64,000 nt of DNA. Origin: Planomonospora sp. ID82291 (lineage in GTDB: Bacteria > Actinomycetota > Actinomycetes > Streptosporangiales > Streptosporangiaceae). Where the stretch lies: assembly GCF_015711645.1 (NCBI RefSeq), contig NZ_JABTEX010000009.1:62001-126000 (forward strand), given 5' to 3'. Of this stretch, positions 40,145 to 49,374 are shown piece by piece. Under the pieces are notes generated by a model. It was given only the letters and a program-made list of their open reading frames with translations. It was not told the DNA's origin and did not search any database. How positions within the stretch are numbered: the stretch's first letter is position 1; every line of letters starts with the position of its first letter. The position numbers and the translations under genes are program-made.

Positions 40145-42280
40145 ATGCCCCACCGCTGGATCCGCAGGCCCGAGCCGACCGGCCTGGTCTACGGGGCCGA
40201 CTACAACCCCGAGCAGTGGCCGCAGGACGTCTGGCCCGAGGACGTCCGGCTGATGCGCGAGGCGGGCGTCACCATGGTCAGCGTCGGGGTCTTCTCCTGG
40301 GCGCGGCTCCAACCGACCGCCGCGACCTGGGACTTCGGCTGGCTCGACCGGGTGCTGGACCTGCTGCACGGGGGAGGGATCGCCGTCGACCTCGCCACCG
40401 CCACCGCCTCCCCGCCGCCGTGGCTGACCCACGCCCACCCCGAGGTGCTGCCCGTCGACGCCGAGGGCCGCCGGCTGCACCACGGCGGACGCCAGGCCTG
40501 GTGCCCCAGCTCGCCGGTCTACCGCGAACACGCCCTGCGACTGGTGGAGGAGATGGCCACCCGGTACGGCGGGCATCCCGCCCTGGTCCTGTGGCACGTC
40601 TCCAACGAGCTGGGCTGCCACAACGCCCGCTGCCACTGCGAGGTGTCGGCCGCCGCCTTCCGCGGCTGGCTCCGCCGCCGGCACGGCGACCTGGACGGGC
40701 TCAACGCCGCCTGGGGCACCGACTTCTGGAGCCAGGTCTACTCCGACTGGGAGGAGATCCTGCCGCCCCGGCTGGCCGCCTCCTACGTCAACCCCACCCA
40801 GCAGCTCGACTTCGCCCGCTTCTGCTCCGACGAGCTGCGCGGCCAGCTCCGGGCCGAACGCGACGTGCTGCGGCGCCTCACCCCGGACGTGCCGGTGACC
40901 ACCAACTTCATGATCATGGGCGGGACCCGGGACATGGACTACGCCTCCTGGGCGGCCGACGTCGACCTGGTCGCCAACGACCACTACCCCGACGCGGCGC
41001 GGGCCAGGCCGGAGATCGAGCTGGCCTTCTCCGCCGACCTGACCCGGGGCGTCGCGGGCGGGCGCCCCTGGCTGCTGATGGAGCACGCCACCAGCGCGGT
41101 GAACTGGCAGCCGGTCAACGTCGCCAAGCCCGCCGGGAGCCTGCGGCTGGGCAGCCTGGCGCACGTGGCGCGCGGCGCCGACGGCGCGTGCTTCTTCCAG
41201 TGGCGGGCCTCCCGCGCGGGCGCGGAGAAGTACCACTCGGGCATGGTCCCGCACGCGGGCACCCGCTCGAAGGTCTGGCGGGACGTGGTGGCGCTCGGCC
41301 GCGACCTGGCCGCCCTGGCGGAGGTCGCCGGCTCCCGGGTGGTCTCCGAGGTCGCGCTGCTGTTCGACTGGGAGTCGTGGTGGGCGGCCGAGCTCGACGC
41401 CCACCCGAGCGACCGGATCCGCTACCGCGAGATCGCCCTCGGCTGGTACGAGGCGCTGTGGCGGGCGGGCGTGTCCGCCGACGTCGTCCCGCCGGACGCC
41501 GACCTGTCCGGGTACCGGCTCGTCCTGGCGCCCACGCTCCACCTGACCACCGACGAGACGAACCGCCGCCTGGCCGGCTACACCGCGGCGGGCGGCCACC
41601 TGCTCGTCACCTACTTCTCCGGCATCGTGGACGAGAACGACCACATCCGCCTCGGCGGCTACCCCGGCGCCTTCCGCGACCTGCTCGGCGTCCGCGTCGA
41701 GGAGTTCTTCCCCCTGCCGCCCGGGACCGCCGTCCGCGTGCGCGACGAGGACCCCGGCCCGGAGCGGACCGGCACGCAGTGGACCGGCGCGGAGCGGACC
41801 GGCACGCAGTGGACCGGCGCGGAGCGGACCGGCACGCAGTGGACCGGCCCGGAGCGGACCGGCACGCAGTGGACCGGCACGCACTGGACGGAGCTGCTGG
41901 AGACCGGCACCGCGACCGCCGTCGCGCGCTACACGGACGGCCCGCTGGCGGGGGTGCCCGCGGTCACGGTCAACCGGTACGGCGAGGGCCGCGCCTGGTA
42001 CGTCGCCACCCAGCCCGCCCCGGACGCCGCCGCGGCGCTGCTGGCCCGGGTGCGGGCGGAGGCCGGGGCGGGACCCGTCGCCGAGGCCGCCCCCGGCCTG
42101 GAACTGGTACGGCGCAGCGGACCGGAGGCCGACTACCTGTTCGCCCTCAACCACTCCGCCGAGCCCGCCTGGCTGCGCGCCGGCGGCACCGACCTGCTCA
42201 CCGGGACCGAGCACGACCCCGGCGGCCGGACCGCGGTGCCGCCGAACGACCTGGTGGTGCTGCGCACCCGCCGCCGGTGA
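40145..42280 (+). CDS. GH42 beta-galactosidase
   Basis: 711 aa. GH42 layout: TIM barrel start VYGADYNPEQWPQDVWPEDV, acid/base Glu155 in WHVSNELGCHN, nucleophile Glu313 in WLLMEHATSAVNWQP, and the Cys cluster HNARCHCEV (zinc site in the family). Trimerisation and C-terminal domains follow (to ~690). It hydrolyses terminal beta-D-galactosides; without a signal peptide it acts on imported sugars. A 40-residue insertion (540-579) of four 10-residue repeats (ERTGTQWTGA) interrupts the trimerisation-domain region. It is part of the LacI-controlled locus. Confidence 0.92.
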   Translation: MPHRWIRRPEPTGLVYGADYNPEQWPQDVWPEDVRLMREAGVTMVSVGVFSWARLQPTAATWDFGWLDRVLDLLHGGGIAVDLATATASPPPWLTHAHPEVLPVDAEGRRLHHGGRQAWCPSSPVYREHALRLVEEMATRYGGHPALVLWHVSNELGCHNARCHCEVSAAAFRGWLRRRHGDLDGLNAAWGTDFWSQVYSDWEEILPPRLAASYVNPTQQLDFARFCSDELRGQLRAERDVLRRLTPDVPVTTNFMIMGGTRDMDYASWAADVDLVANDHYPDAARARPEIELAFSADLTRGVAGGRPWLLMEHATSAVNWQPVNVAKPAGSLRLGSLAHVARGADGACFFQWRASRAGAEKYHSGMVPHAGTRSKVWRDVVALGRDLAALAEVAGSRVVSEVALLFDWESWWAAELDAHPSDRIRYREIALGWYEALWRAGVSADVVPPDADLSGYRLVLAPTLHLTTDETNRRLAGYTAAGGHLLVTYFSGIVDENDHIRLGGYPGAFRDLLGVRVEEFFPLPPGTAVRVRDEDPGPERTGTQWTGAERTGTQWTGAERTGTQWTGPERTGTQWTGTHWTELLETGTATAVARYTDGPLAGVPAVTVNRYGEGRAWYVATQPAPDAAAALLARVRAEAGAGPVAEAAPGLELVRRSGPEADYLFALNHSAEPAWLRAGGTDLLTGTEHDPGGRTAVPPNDLVVLRTRRR
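41762..41881. repeat. 30-bp repeat inside the beta-galactosidase gene
   Basis: Four in-frame 30-bp units encode ERTGTQWTGA/P. They insert extra residues into a region where homologues normally have a loop. Units are nearly identical at DNA level, so the expansion is recent. Confidence 0.9.
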
Positions 42281-42395
42281 CCCGGGACCGGCCCTCCCGG
42301 TCCCGAGGAGGACGGGGTCCCGAGGAGGACGGCGACCCCGCGGCGGCCCCCGATCCCCCGGGCCGGCTCGATCGCTCCACGGACGGAGGACCCCG

Positions 42396-44573
42396 ATGTC
42401 CCGCGTGACCCATCTCGCCGAGCACCGCCTCTGGCTGCTCACCACGCCCGCGACGTCGTACGCGCTGCGCCTCGACGACGAGGACCGCCCCCGGCACGTG
42501 CACTGGGGCGCCCGGCTGACCGCCGAGCAGGCGGCCACCGTGCCGCCGCCCGTCAGCCGGGACGCCGGCAGCTTCCAGACGGGCGGCCCCGGCGGCGAGC
42601 TGGAGGGACCCGGCTTCGGACCGCCGTCGCTCGACGTCCGCTTCGCCGACGGGGGCGCGGGCGTCGAGTGGCGCTACCGCGGCCACGCGATCGACGGCGG
42701 CGACCTGGCGGTCCGCTTCGCCGACCGGCACCACCCCCTGGAGATCACGCTGCACTACCGCGTGCACGACGACACCGACGTGATCGAACGCTGGACCGTC
42801 CTGCGGCACACCGGCGACGGCGATTCCCGCGATCCCGTCGGGCTGCTCCGGTGGGACTCGGCCGCCTGGACGCTCCCGCCGCTGCCCGCGCCGCGGCTGA
42901 GCCACGTCGCCGGGGGCTGGGCCGCGGAGACCCTGCTCCGGCGCGAGGCCCTGCCGTACGGCGAGACCGTGCTGACCAGCCGCCGCGGGACCACCGGCCA
43001 CCAGGCCAACCCGTGGGTCATGCTGGACGGCGGCCAGGCCACGGAGGAGCACGGCGAGGTGTGGAGCGCGGCACTCGCCTGGAGCGGGAGCTGGCGGATC
43101 ACCGTGCACCGGCCCGCCTTCGACGCCGTCGGTCTCACCGGCGGCTCCGGCCACGACGGGCTGAGCTGGCGGCTCGCCCCGGGCGAGACCTGGCGCAGCC
43201 CGGTCTTCGCCGGCGTGTACGGCGCCGCGGGCTTCGGCGGGATCAGCCGCCAGTGGCACTCCTACGCGCTGCGCCACGTCCTGCCCCACCCGGACGAGCT
43301 GCGGCCGGTGGTCTACGACTCGTGGGAGGCCACCGGCTTCGACGTCGACCTGGCCGGGCAGCTCCGCCTGGTGGAGCGGGCCGCCGCCCTGGGCGCGGAG
43401 CTGTACGTCCTGGACGACGGCTGGTTCGGCGCCCGCCGCAGCCAGCGGGCGGGGCTGGGCGACTGGCGGGTCGCGCGCGACCGGTTCCCGGGCGGCCTGG
43501 ACCCGCTGATCGAGGCGGTGCGCGCCCGCGGCATGCGGTTCGGGCTCTGGGTCGAACCGGAAATGGTCAACCCCGACAGCGACCTGTACCGGGAGCGGCC
43601 CGACTGGGTCCTGCACCTGCCGAACCGGCGCCGCACCACGCTGCGCGACCAGCTCGTGCTCGACTTCGCCCGGCCCGAGGTGGCCGGCTGGGCGTACGAC
43701 TGGCTGGACCGGCTGCTCACCGGGCACCGGATCGACTTCCTGAAGTGGGACTTCAACCGCCCCCTCACCGAGGTGGGCCGGCCCGGCCACGACGACCCCG
43801 GCCGCCTGTGGACCGACCACGTCCGCAGCGTGTACGCGGTCATCGACCGGCTGCGGGCCGCCCACCCGCACCTGCGGATCGAGACCTGCGCGGGCGGCGG
43901 CGGGCGCGTCGACTTCGGCATCCTGGCCAGGACCGACGAGGCGTGGGCCTCCGACAACACCGACGCCGTCGACCGGATCGGCATCCAGCACGGCTACGGC
44001 CAGGTCTACCCCGCCCGCACCATGGCGGCCTGGGTGACCGACAGCCCCAACCCGCTCACCGGACGCGCGGTGCCGCTGCGCTTCCGCTTCCACGTCGCCA
44101 TGTCGGGCGTCCTGGGCCTCGGCGGCGACCTGACCCGGTGGTCCGCCGCCGAGCTGGCCGAGGCCGCCGGGCTGGTCGCGCTGTACAAGGAGGTCCGGCC
44201 GGCCGTCCAGCACGGCGCCCTGCACCGCCTGACCCGCGCCGACGCGCCGGTGACGGCGGTGCAGTACGTCCTCGGGGACGCGGCCGGCGCGGCCGACGAG
44301 GTCGTGGTCCTCGCCTGGCGGGTGACGGCGCGTTTCGGCCACACCGCGGCGCCGCTGCGCCTGGCCGCGCTCGACCCCGGCGCCGTCTACCGGGACACCG
44401 GCACCGGGGCCGCGCACCACGGCGCGGTCCTGCTGGCCCACGGCCTGCCCCTGGACCTGCCGCCCGGCGACCACGCCAGCGGCCTGACCCGCCTCGTGCG
44501 CCTCCCCGCCGGCGCCCCGCACGGTCCGCCGTCCCCGGTACCGGGCGGGCGTGTGGGAACGTCTGAGGCATGA
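42396..44573 (+). CDS. GH36 alpha-galactosidase
   Basis: 725 aa, full length. N-terminal beta-supersandwich, then the TIM barrel with YVLDDGWFGARR, nucleophile Asp452 in FLKWDFNRP and acid/base Asp520 in WASDNTD. It removes alpha-1,6-galactose from raffinose-type or galactomannan oligosaccharides. Cytosolic, no signal peptide. Together with the GH42 enzyme it indicates that the transporter imports mixed alpha/beta galactosides. Its stop overlaps the next start (ATGA). Upstream is a ~115-bp gap with gaggaggacgg repeats. Confidence 0.92.
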   Translation: MSRVTHLAEHRLWLLTTPATSYALRLDDEDRPRHVHWGARLTAEQAATVPPPVSRDAGSFQTGGPGGELEGPGFGPPSLDVRFADGGAGVEWRYRGHAIDGGDLAVRFADRHHPLEITLHYRVHDDTDVIERWTVLRHTGDGDSRDPVGLLRWDSAAWTLPPLPAPRLSHVAGGWAAETLLRREALPYGETVLTSRRGTTGHQANPWVMLDGGQATEEHGEVWSAALAWSGSWRITVHRPAFDAVGLTGGSGHDGLSWRLAPGETWRSPVFAGVYGAAGFGGISRQWHSYALRHVLPHPDELRPVVYDSWEATGFDVDLAGQLRLVERAAALGAELYVLDDGWFGARRSQRAGLGDWRVARDRFPGGLDPLIEAVRARGMRFGLWVEPEMVNPDSDLYRERPDWVLHLPNRRRTTLRDQLVLDFARPEVAGWAYDWLDRLLTGHRIDFLKWDFNRPLTEVGRPGHDDPGRLWTDHVRSVYAVIDRLRAAHPHLRIETCAGGGGRVDFGILARTDEAWASDNTDAVDRIGIQHGYGQVYPARTMAAWVTDSPNPLTGRAVPLRFRFHVAMSGVLGLGGDLTRWSAAELAEAAGLVALYKEVRPAVQHGALHRLTRADAPVTAVQYVLGDAAGAADEVVVLAWRVTARFGHTAAPLRLAALDPGAVYRDTGTGAAHHGAVLLAHGLPLDLPPGDHASGLTRLVRLPAGAPHGPPSPVPGGRVGTSEA

Positions 44574-45373
44574 GGATTCTGACTTTCAACGTGCTCGTCG
44601 GCGGCGAGGAGCGGTTCGACGCGATCCGCTCGATCGTGGCGGCCGAGCGCCCCGACCTGCTGGTGCTGCAGGAGTGCGTCGGCTGGGAGGACGGCGAGCG
44701 GCTCCGCGGGCTGGCCGCGGCGGTCGGGATCCCCGACGGGGACGGGCACCTGGTCGTCGGGACGGCGAACCGGCGGCCGAGCGGCCGCCGGTACAACGTC
44801 TGCCTGGCGTCCCGCGCGCCGATCCTGCGCCGCGCGGTGCACGCGCCGCCGTCCATGGCGCACTGCGTCGTGGAGGTGGAGCTCGAATCCGGCGGCGGGG
44901 GCGAGCCGCTGCTCGTCCTGGGCACCCACCTGGTCGCCGGCGACGAGGACGCGCGGCTGGCCGAGGTGGACGAGCTGCTCCGCCTCGTCCCGCCCGGTCT
45001 GCTGGCCGTACGCGACTGCCTGCTGGTCGGCGACCTCAACGGGCTCTCCCGCCGCGACCCCTACCCCGCCGACCTGGCGGACCGCCTGGCGCGCGCCGGG
45101 ATCGGCAAGTACGGCCGGCCGCCCCGGTTCGAGGTGGTGGACCGGCTGGAGAAGGCCGGCTGGGTGGACGCCCTGCGGGCCCGGCCGCGCTCGTCGCGCT
45201 GGGCCACCGCGCCCCGCGGCGGCGCCGGGGTGGTGGTCGACACGCGCAGCGACTACATCATGCTGTCGCAGCCGCTGGCCGCCCGCCTGGAGTGGGCCGA
45301 CGTGGTGGAGACCGGCACGGCCTCCGACCACCACGCCGTCGTGGCGCTGCTCGACGGGCGGGACGGCTACTGA
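44570..45373 (+). CDS. endonuclease/exonuclease/phosphatase-fold protein
   Basis: 267 aa. EEP fold: MRILTFNVLVGG with the first Asn, DLLVLQECVG with catalytic Glu, LLVGDLNGLS and the final TGTASDHHAVVALL. Such enzymes hydrolyse phosphodiesters of DNA, lipids or nucleotides; this sequence does not decide which. No signal peptide. ATG overlaps the stop of the alpha-galactosidase gene, so it is the last gene of the galactoside operon, an odd partner for sugar breakdown. Confidence 0.85.
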   Translation: MRILTFNVLVGGEERFDAIRSIVAAERPDLLVLQECVGWEDGERLRGLAAAVGIPDGDGHLVVGTANRRPSGRRYNVCLASRAPILRRAVHAPPSMAHCVVEVELESGGGGEPLLVLGTHLVAGDEDARLAEVDELLRLVPPGLLAVRDCLLVGDLNGLSRRDPYPADLADRLARAGIGKYGRPPRFEVVDRLEKAGWVDALRARPRSSRWATAPRGGAGVVVDTRSDYIMLSQPLAARLEWADVVETGTASDHHAVVALLDGRDGY

Positions 45374-45396
45374 CGCCGGGCGGCGTCGGGAGGTGT

Positions 45397-45545
45397 CGGG
45401 CGGCGCCGGCGGGCCCGGACCGTCGGGCGGCGGCGGGCCCGGACCGTCGGGCGGCGCCGGCGGGCCCGGACCGTCGGGCGGCGCCGGGCCCGGACCGTCG
45501 GGCGGCGCCGGGCCCGGACCGTCAGGCCGCGCCGGACCCGGCCGT
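45397..45545. repeat. 24/27-bp tandem repeats between convergent operons
   Basis: Five or so units (gtcgggcggcgccgggcccgga, 24 or 27 bp, always multiples of three) fill the gap between the EEP gene and the convergent GT4 gene, reaching into the last codons of the latter (C-terminal RTAGSGAA). No clean terminator stem could be separated from the repeats. Confidence 0.85.
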
Positions 45546-46802
45546 CCGCCCGGCGTCCGGGCCCGCCAGCGCCGCCCGGTACACCGCGAGCGTCTCCTGC
45601 GCGGCGCGGGCCCAGCTCAGCCGCTCCCGGACGAACCGCTCGCCGTTCTCACCGAGCGCCCGGCGCAGGTCCGGGTCCGTCATCACGTCGATCACGCAGC
45701 GGGCGATGTCGTCGGGGTCGGCGGCGCGCACGAACCGCGCCGCGGGCCGCTCCGGGTCGCCGAGGAAGATCCGGGAGAACCCGTCGCCGAGGATCGTCGG
45801 CCGGGCCAGCGCCATGGCCTCGGTCGCCACCAGGCCGAAGGGCTCGAACAGGGAGGGGAAGACGCAGGCGTCGGCCATCGCGTAGTACTCCAGCAGGTCC
45901 CGCCCCTCGACGAACCCGTCCGAGGTGAGCACGCGCCCGTCCAGCTTGCTCTCGGCGGCGATCCGTTCGACGCCGGCCCGGTCGCCCTCCCCGACGAGGA
46001 CCAGCCGCAGCCCGGGGACGGCGGGCGCGATCCGCCGCATCGCCTCCAGCAGCTGGTAGACGCCCTTCTGCCGTTCCAGGCGGCCGACGAACAGCAGGAC
46101 CGGGTCCTCCGCCGGGATGCCGAGCCGGGCGCGCAGCGCCTCGGCGCCCGCGCGGAGCCCGTCCCGGTCGAGGCCGGGATCGGCGAGCACCCGCTCGAAC
46201 GTGCCGCCCAGGCACACGACGTCCAGCGTCGCCGGGTCCCAGCCGGCGGCGACGAGCTGCTCGCGGACCTCCGGGGTGGCGACGACGACGCGGCGGGCGA
46301 TCCGCCCGAGCCACCGCTCCACGGCGGCGAACACGTCGAGCGGGTCGGTGATGCTGCGCTGCGGGGCCACGCCGTACTCGGTGGTGTGCACGTGCAGGAC
46401 GACCGGCAGCCGCAGCACGTGGTGGCAGAGCAGCCCGGCCAGGAAGTTCGTCGAGTCGTGCACGGCGACCAGGTCGGGCCGCCCGCTCCGGCCCGCGCGC
46501 AGCAGCCGCAGGAAGTAGCGCCAGTTGCTCGCCACGACGCTCGCCGCGAGCAGGGCGAACTCGGTCCGGCGGGTGCGGTTGAGACGCCGCCTGCGGCCGA
46601 TCGCGCCGAGGATCCGGCCCGGCGGCCGGTACACGGTGACGGCGCCGCGCCGCTCGTGCACCGGGCGGTCCCCGGTGTCGTTGAGGGTGAAGACCGCCAG
46701 CGGCCGGTGGCCGGCCAGGTGGGGGACGATCTCCTCGGCGTAGCGGCCGAGCCCCGCGGTGATGTTGGGCGGGAACTGGTTGATGATGTGGACGATCTTC
46801 AT
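45522..46802 (-). CDS. GT4-family glycosyltransferase (last gene of glycan operon)
   Basis: 426 aa. GT-B fold of family 4: N-terminal MKIVHIINQFPPNITAGLGR with the acceptor-site Gly-rich loop, then the nucleotide-sugar domain LLFVGRLERQKGVYQLLEAM and the EX7E motif in FPSLFEPFGLVATEAMALAR. It transfers a sugar from an activated donor, probably to a lipid-linked acceptor at the cytoplasmic face. ATG overlaps the flippase stop (ATGA). Donor and acceptor are unknown. Confidence 0.9.
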   Translation of the reverse strand: MKIVHIINQFPPNITAGLGRYAEEIVPHLAGHRPLAVFTLNDTGDRPVHERRGAVTVYRPPGRILGAIGRRRRLNRTRRTEFALLAASVVASNWRYFLRLLRAGRSGRPDLVAVHDSTNFLAGLLCHHVLRLPVVLHVHTTEYGVAPQRSITDPLDVFAAVERWLGRIARRVVVATPEVREQLVAAGWDPATLDVVCLGGTFERVLADPGLDRDGLRAGAEALRARLGIPAEDPVLLFVGRLERQKGVYQLLEAMRRIAPAVPGLRLVLVGEGDRAGVERIAAESKLDGRVLTSDGFVEGRDLLEYYAMADACVFPSLFEPFGLVATEAMALARPTILGDGFSRIFLGDPERPAARFVRAADPDDIARCVIDVMTDPDLRRALGENGERFVRERLSWARAAQETLAVYRAALAGPDAGRTAGSGAA

Positions 46803-48106
46803 GGTGCGGTCTCCCGGGGACGTGGCGCGCCCGCCGCCGGATCCGCCCGCCGGTACGTCCGGGCGGCGGTCGCGGCCACGAGGGCGACGAGGACGAGATT
46901 GCTCAGCGCGAACGCGGTCAGCGCCCCGGTCAGGCCCTGCCAGGCGGTGAGCGCCGCCTGGCAGGCCAGGGCGACGGGCGTCCCCGCCGCCAGGCAGGCG
47001 ATGAGCACCTTCGCGCCGCGCACCCCGTCCATCAGCAGGGCGGCGGAGTAGAGGTTGAAGACCATGTGGACGCCCATCCCCGCGGCCGACAGCGCCATCA
47101 GGCCGAGCGCGTACGGGTACTGCTCGCGGAGCAGGAGGAAGAACACGGCGCCGGCCGCGAACGACAGCAGCGCCGTGCCCGCGGCGACCAGCGGGGTGAT
47201 CCGGCCGATGCGCCGCAGCACCGCGGTCTTGTCCATGGTGGCCAGGGCGGGCAGCAGCACCAGGCCGATCCCGTCGGTGAACAGCACGCCGAACAACCGC
47301 TTCGGGAAGCCGTTGTACACCGAGTACACGCCGACGTCGGCCTGCCCCGCCCAGTGGTTGAGGAAGATCACATCCACCCCGAACACCAGGGAGGTGAACG
47401 CGGCCAGGACGGTCACGTAGGCGCCGTGCCGGTACAGCGAGCGCGCCAGCGCCGCGGACCAGGTCCGGGGGGCGATCTCCAGGCCCGGCACGGCCGCGAC
47501 GGCGAAGGCGGCGGTCGTGGCGATGAGCGCGACCAGGTAGAACGCGGCGTCCCGGATGCCCAGGACGAGCAGGCAGTAGGACGAGCCGCCCAGGTAGGCG
47601 ACGGCGACGGCGAGCTTGAGGACGGCGGTGCGGGCGTACCTCTTCAGGCCCCGCAGGAGGCTTTCGGTCAGCTGGTTGGCCGTCATCGCCGCCGCCAGCG
47701 CCAGGGAGAAGCACAGCGTGCGCACGTCGACGCCGAGCAGGGCGGTCAGCGGCGCGGCGGCCAGCAGTCCGGCGGCGGTCAGGGCCGTCCCCAGTCCCAG
47801 CGAGGCCAGCAGCGCCGTGGTCACCAGGGCCGGGCGGTCCGCGGGCTCGGCCCGGGGCAGCTCCTGGTACATGACGTAGTTGAGGCTCATCAGCATGCCG
47901 ACGGTGAGGATCGTGGCGATCGTCAGGACCACGGTGAAGTGGCCGAACGCCGCGGCGCCGATCTCCCGGGCGATGACGAGCCCGGTCGCCGCGGACAGCC
48001 CGCTGGCGACGGCGCCCGTCACCGTCGGGCCGACCGCCCAGCCGCGGCCGTGCAGCAGCCGCGCGGTCCGGGCGCGCACGCCTCCGGCCGTCCGGCGGAG
48101 CGTCAT
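46799..48106 (-). CDS. Wzx/MATE-like polysaccharide flippase
   Basis: 435 aa with about 12 transmembrane helices (examples: GAVASGLSAATGLVIAREIG, FGVDVIFLNHWAGQADVGVY). Polysaccharide-transporter/MOP superfamily pattern, including YSVYNGFPKRLFG and the late LLPALATM segment. It should flip the completed lipid-linked glycan across the membrane. Located between two GT4 genes with ATGA overlaps on both sides, so expression is tightly linked. Confidence 0.85.
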   Translation of the reverse strand: MTLRRTAGGVRARTARLLHGRGWAVGPTVTGAVASGLSAATGLVIAREIGAAAFGHFTVVLTIATILTVGMLMSLNYVMYQELPRAEPADRPALVTTALLASLGLGTALTAAGLLAAAPLTALLGVDVRTLCFSLALAAAMTANQLTESLLRGLKRYARTAVLKLAVAVAYLGGSSYCLLVLGIRDAAFYLVALIATTAAFAVAAVPGLEIAPRTWSAALARSLYRHGAYVTVLAAFTSLVFGVDVIFLNHWAGQADVGVYSVYNGFPKRLFGVLFTDGIGLVLLPALATMDKTAVLRRIGRITPLVAAGTALLSFAAGAVFFLLLREQYPYALGLMALSAAGMGVHMVFNLYSAALLMDGVRGAKVLIACLAAGTPVALACQAALTAWQGLTGALTAFALSNLVLVALVAATAARTYRRADPAAGAPRPRETAP

Positions 48107-49374
48107 CGGGCGGCCTCGCCGTAGGCCGTCAGGGTGAGTTCGGCGGTCCGCGCCCAGGTGAACCGGTCGCGGACGTGCGCGGCGCCGCGAGCGGCGAGCC
48201 GGGCGGCGGTCTCGCGGTCGTCGAGGCAGCGCGACAGGGCTTCGGCCAGTTCCTCCGGTGAGTCGTGCGCGTACCGGAGCGCGCCGTCCCCGACCACCTC
48301 GGGGGAGTAGCCGGGTCCGACGACCACCGGCCGGCCCAGCGCCATGGCCTCCACCGCCACCAGCCCGAACGGCTCGTAGACGGACGGGAAGACGCACACG
48401 TCGGCGGCGAGGAAGTGCGCGAAGACCTCGGGCGCGTCCACGAACCGGTAGCCGGCCGCCACGTGCCGGCCGACGCCCTCCTGCTCGATCAGCCGTGCCG
48501 TCTCCGCGTCGTCGTCGGTGCGCGGGGCCTGCGCGCCCAGGAGCACGATCCGCACGTCGTCGTGTTCCCGCGCCACCCGGGAGGCCGCCCGGATCAGGGT
48601 GCGCACGCCCTTGTGCGGTGACAGGCGTCCGGCGAAGACCACCAGCCGGCCCTCGCCGCCGGGCAGGTGGCGGCGCCGGACCTGCGCGCGGAGGCGGTCG
48701 CGGTCCGCGTCGGGCAGTGCGGCCAGCCGCAGCAGGTCGGGGTCCTCGAAGCCGTGCGGCACGACCCGCAGTCGGTCGCGCGGCCAGCCGCGGGCCGCCA
48801 GGTCGTCGCGCATGCCGTCGCTCGGGACCACGATCAGCCGCGCCGTGCGCGCCTGGAGCGTCTCGAGCGCGGAGACGGCGGCGGCCACGGGGGAGCGCCG
48901 GGGGGACGGGGCGGCGTTGAGCTCGCGGGTGTGCACGTGGAAGACCACCGGCAGCCGTCCGATCAGCCGGCACAGGATGCCGGCCAGGCAGCCCATCCAG
49001 TCGTGCACCGCGACGACCGTTCCGCCGCGTTCGGCCCTGGGCCTGCGCGCCTCGGCGCGCAGGACGCGGACCGCGACGCGCACGTTGAAGGCGACCAGCC
49101 CGGCGATCCGGGCCAGTTGCCGCACGGGCAGCGGCGTCCGCGAGTCTCCGGCGCGACCGGCGCCGACCGTGCGCACCCGGTGCAGCGTGACGTCACCGGC
49201 CCGCTCGGTCCGCGGGGACCGGGAACGCGGCCCGGCGGTGCCGTACACCTCCACCGGGACGCCGGAGTGCTCCAGCGCGGCGGTCACGCGTTCGGCGTAG
49301 CGGCCGAGTCCGCCGACGACGTCGGGCGGGATCTCCGAGCAGACGACGTGGACCCGGTGCGGGCGGGCGCTCAC
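48103..49374 (-). CDS. GT4-family glycosyltransferase
   Basis: 423 aa. VCSEIPPDVVGGLGRYAERV at the N-terminus, VVFAGRLSPHKGVRTLIRAA and the EX7E motif in YEPFGLVAVEAMALGRPVVV. It is a retaining GT-B enzyme and is clearly similar to the other GT4 of the operon, so the two may arise from an old duplication and add successive sugars. ATG overlaps the preceding nucleotidyltransferase stop. Confidence 0.9.
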   Translation of the reverse strand: MSARPHRVHVVCSEIPPDVVGGLGRYAERVTAALEHSGVPVEVYGTAGPRSRSPRTERAGDVTLHRVRTVGAGRAGDSRTPLPVRQLARIAGLVAFNVRVAVRVLRAEARRPRAERGGTVVAVHDWMGCLAGILCRLIGRLPVVFHVHTRELNAAPSPRRSPVAAAVSALETLQARTARLIVVPSDGMRDDLAARGWPRDRLRVVPHGFEDPDLLRLAALPDADRDRLRAQVRRRHLPGGEGRLVVFAGRLSPHKGVRTLIRAASRVAREHDDVRIVLLGAQAPRTDDDAETARLIEQEGVGRHVAAGYRFVDAPEVFAHFLAADVCVFPSVYEPFGLVAVEAMALGRPVVVGPGYSPEVVGDGALRYAHDSPEELAEALSRCLDDRETAARLAARGAAHVRDRFTWARTAELTLTAYGEAAR

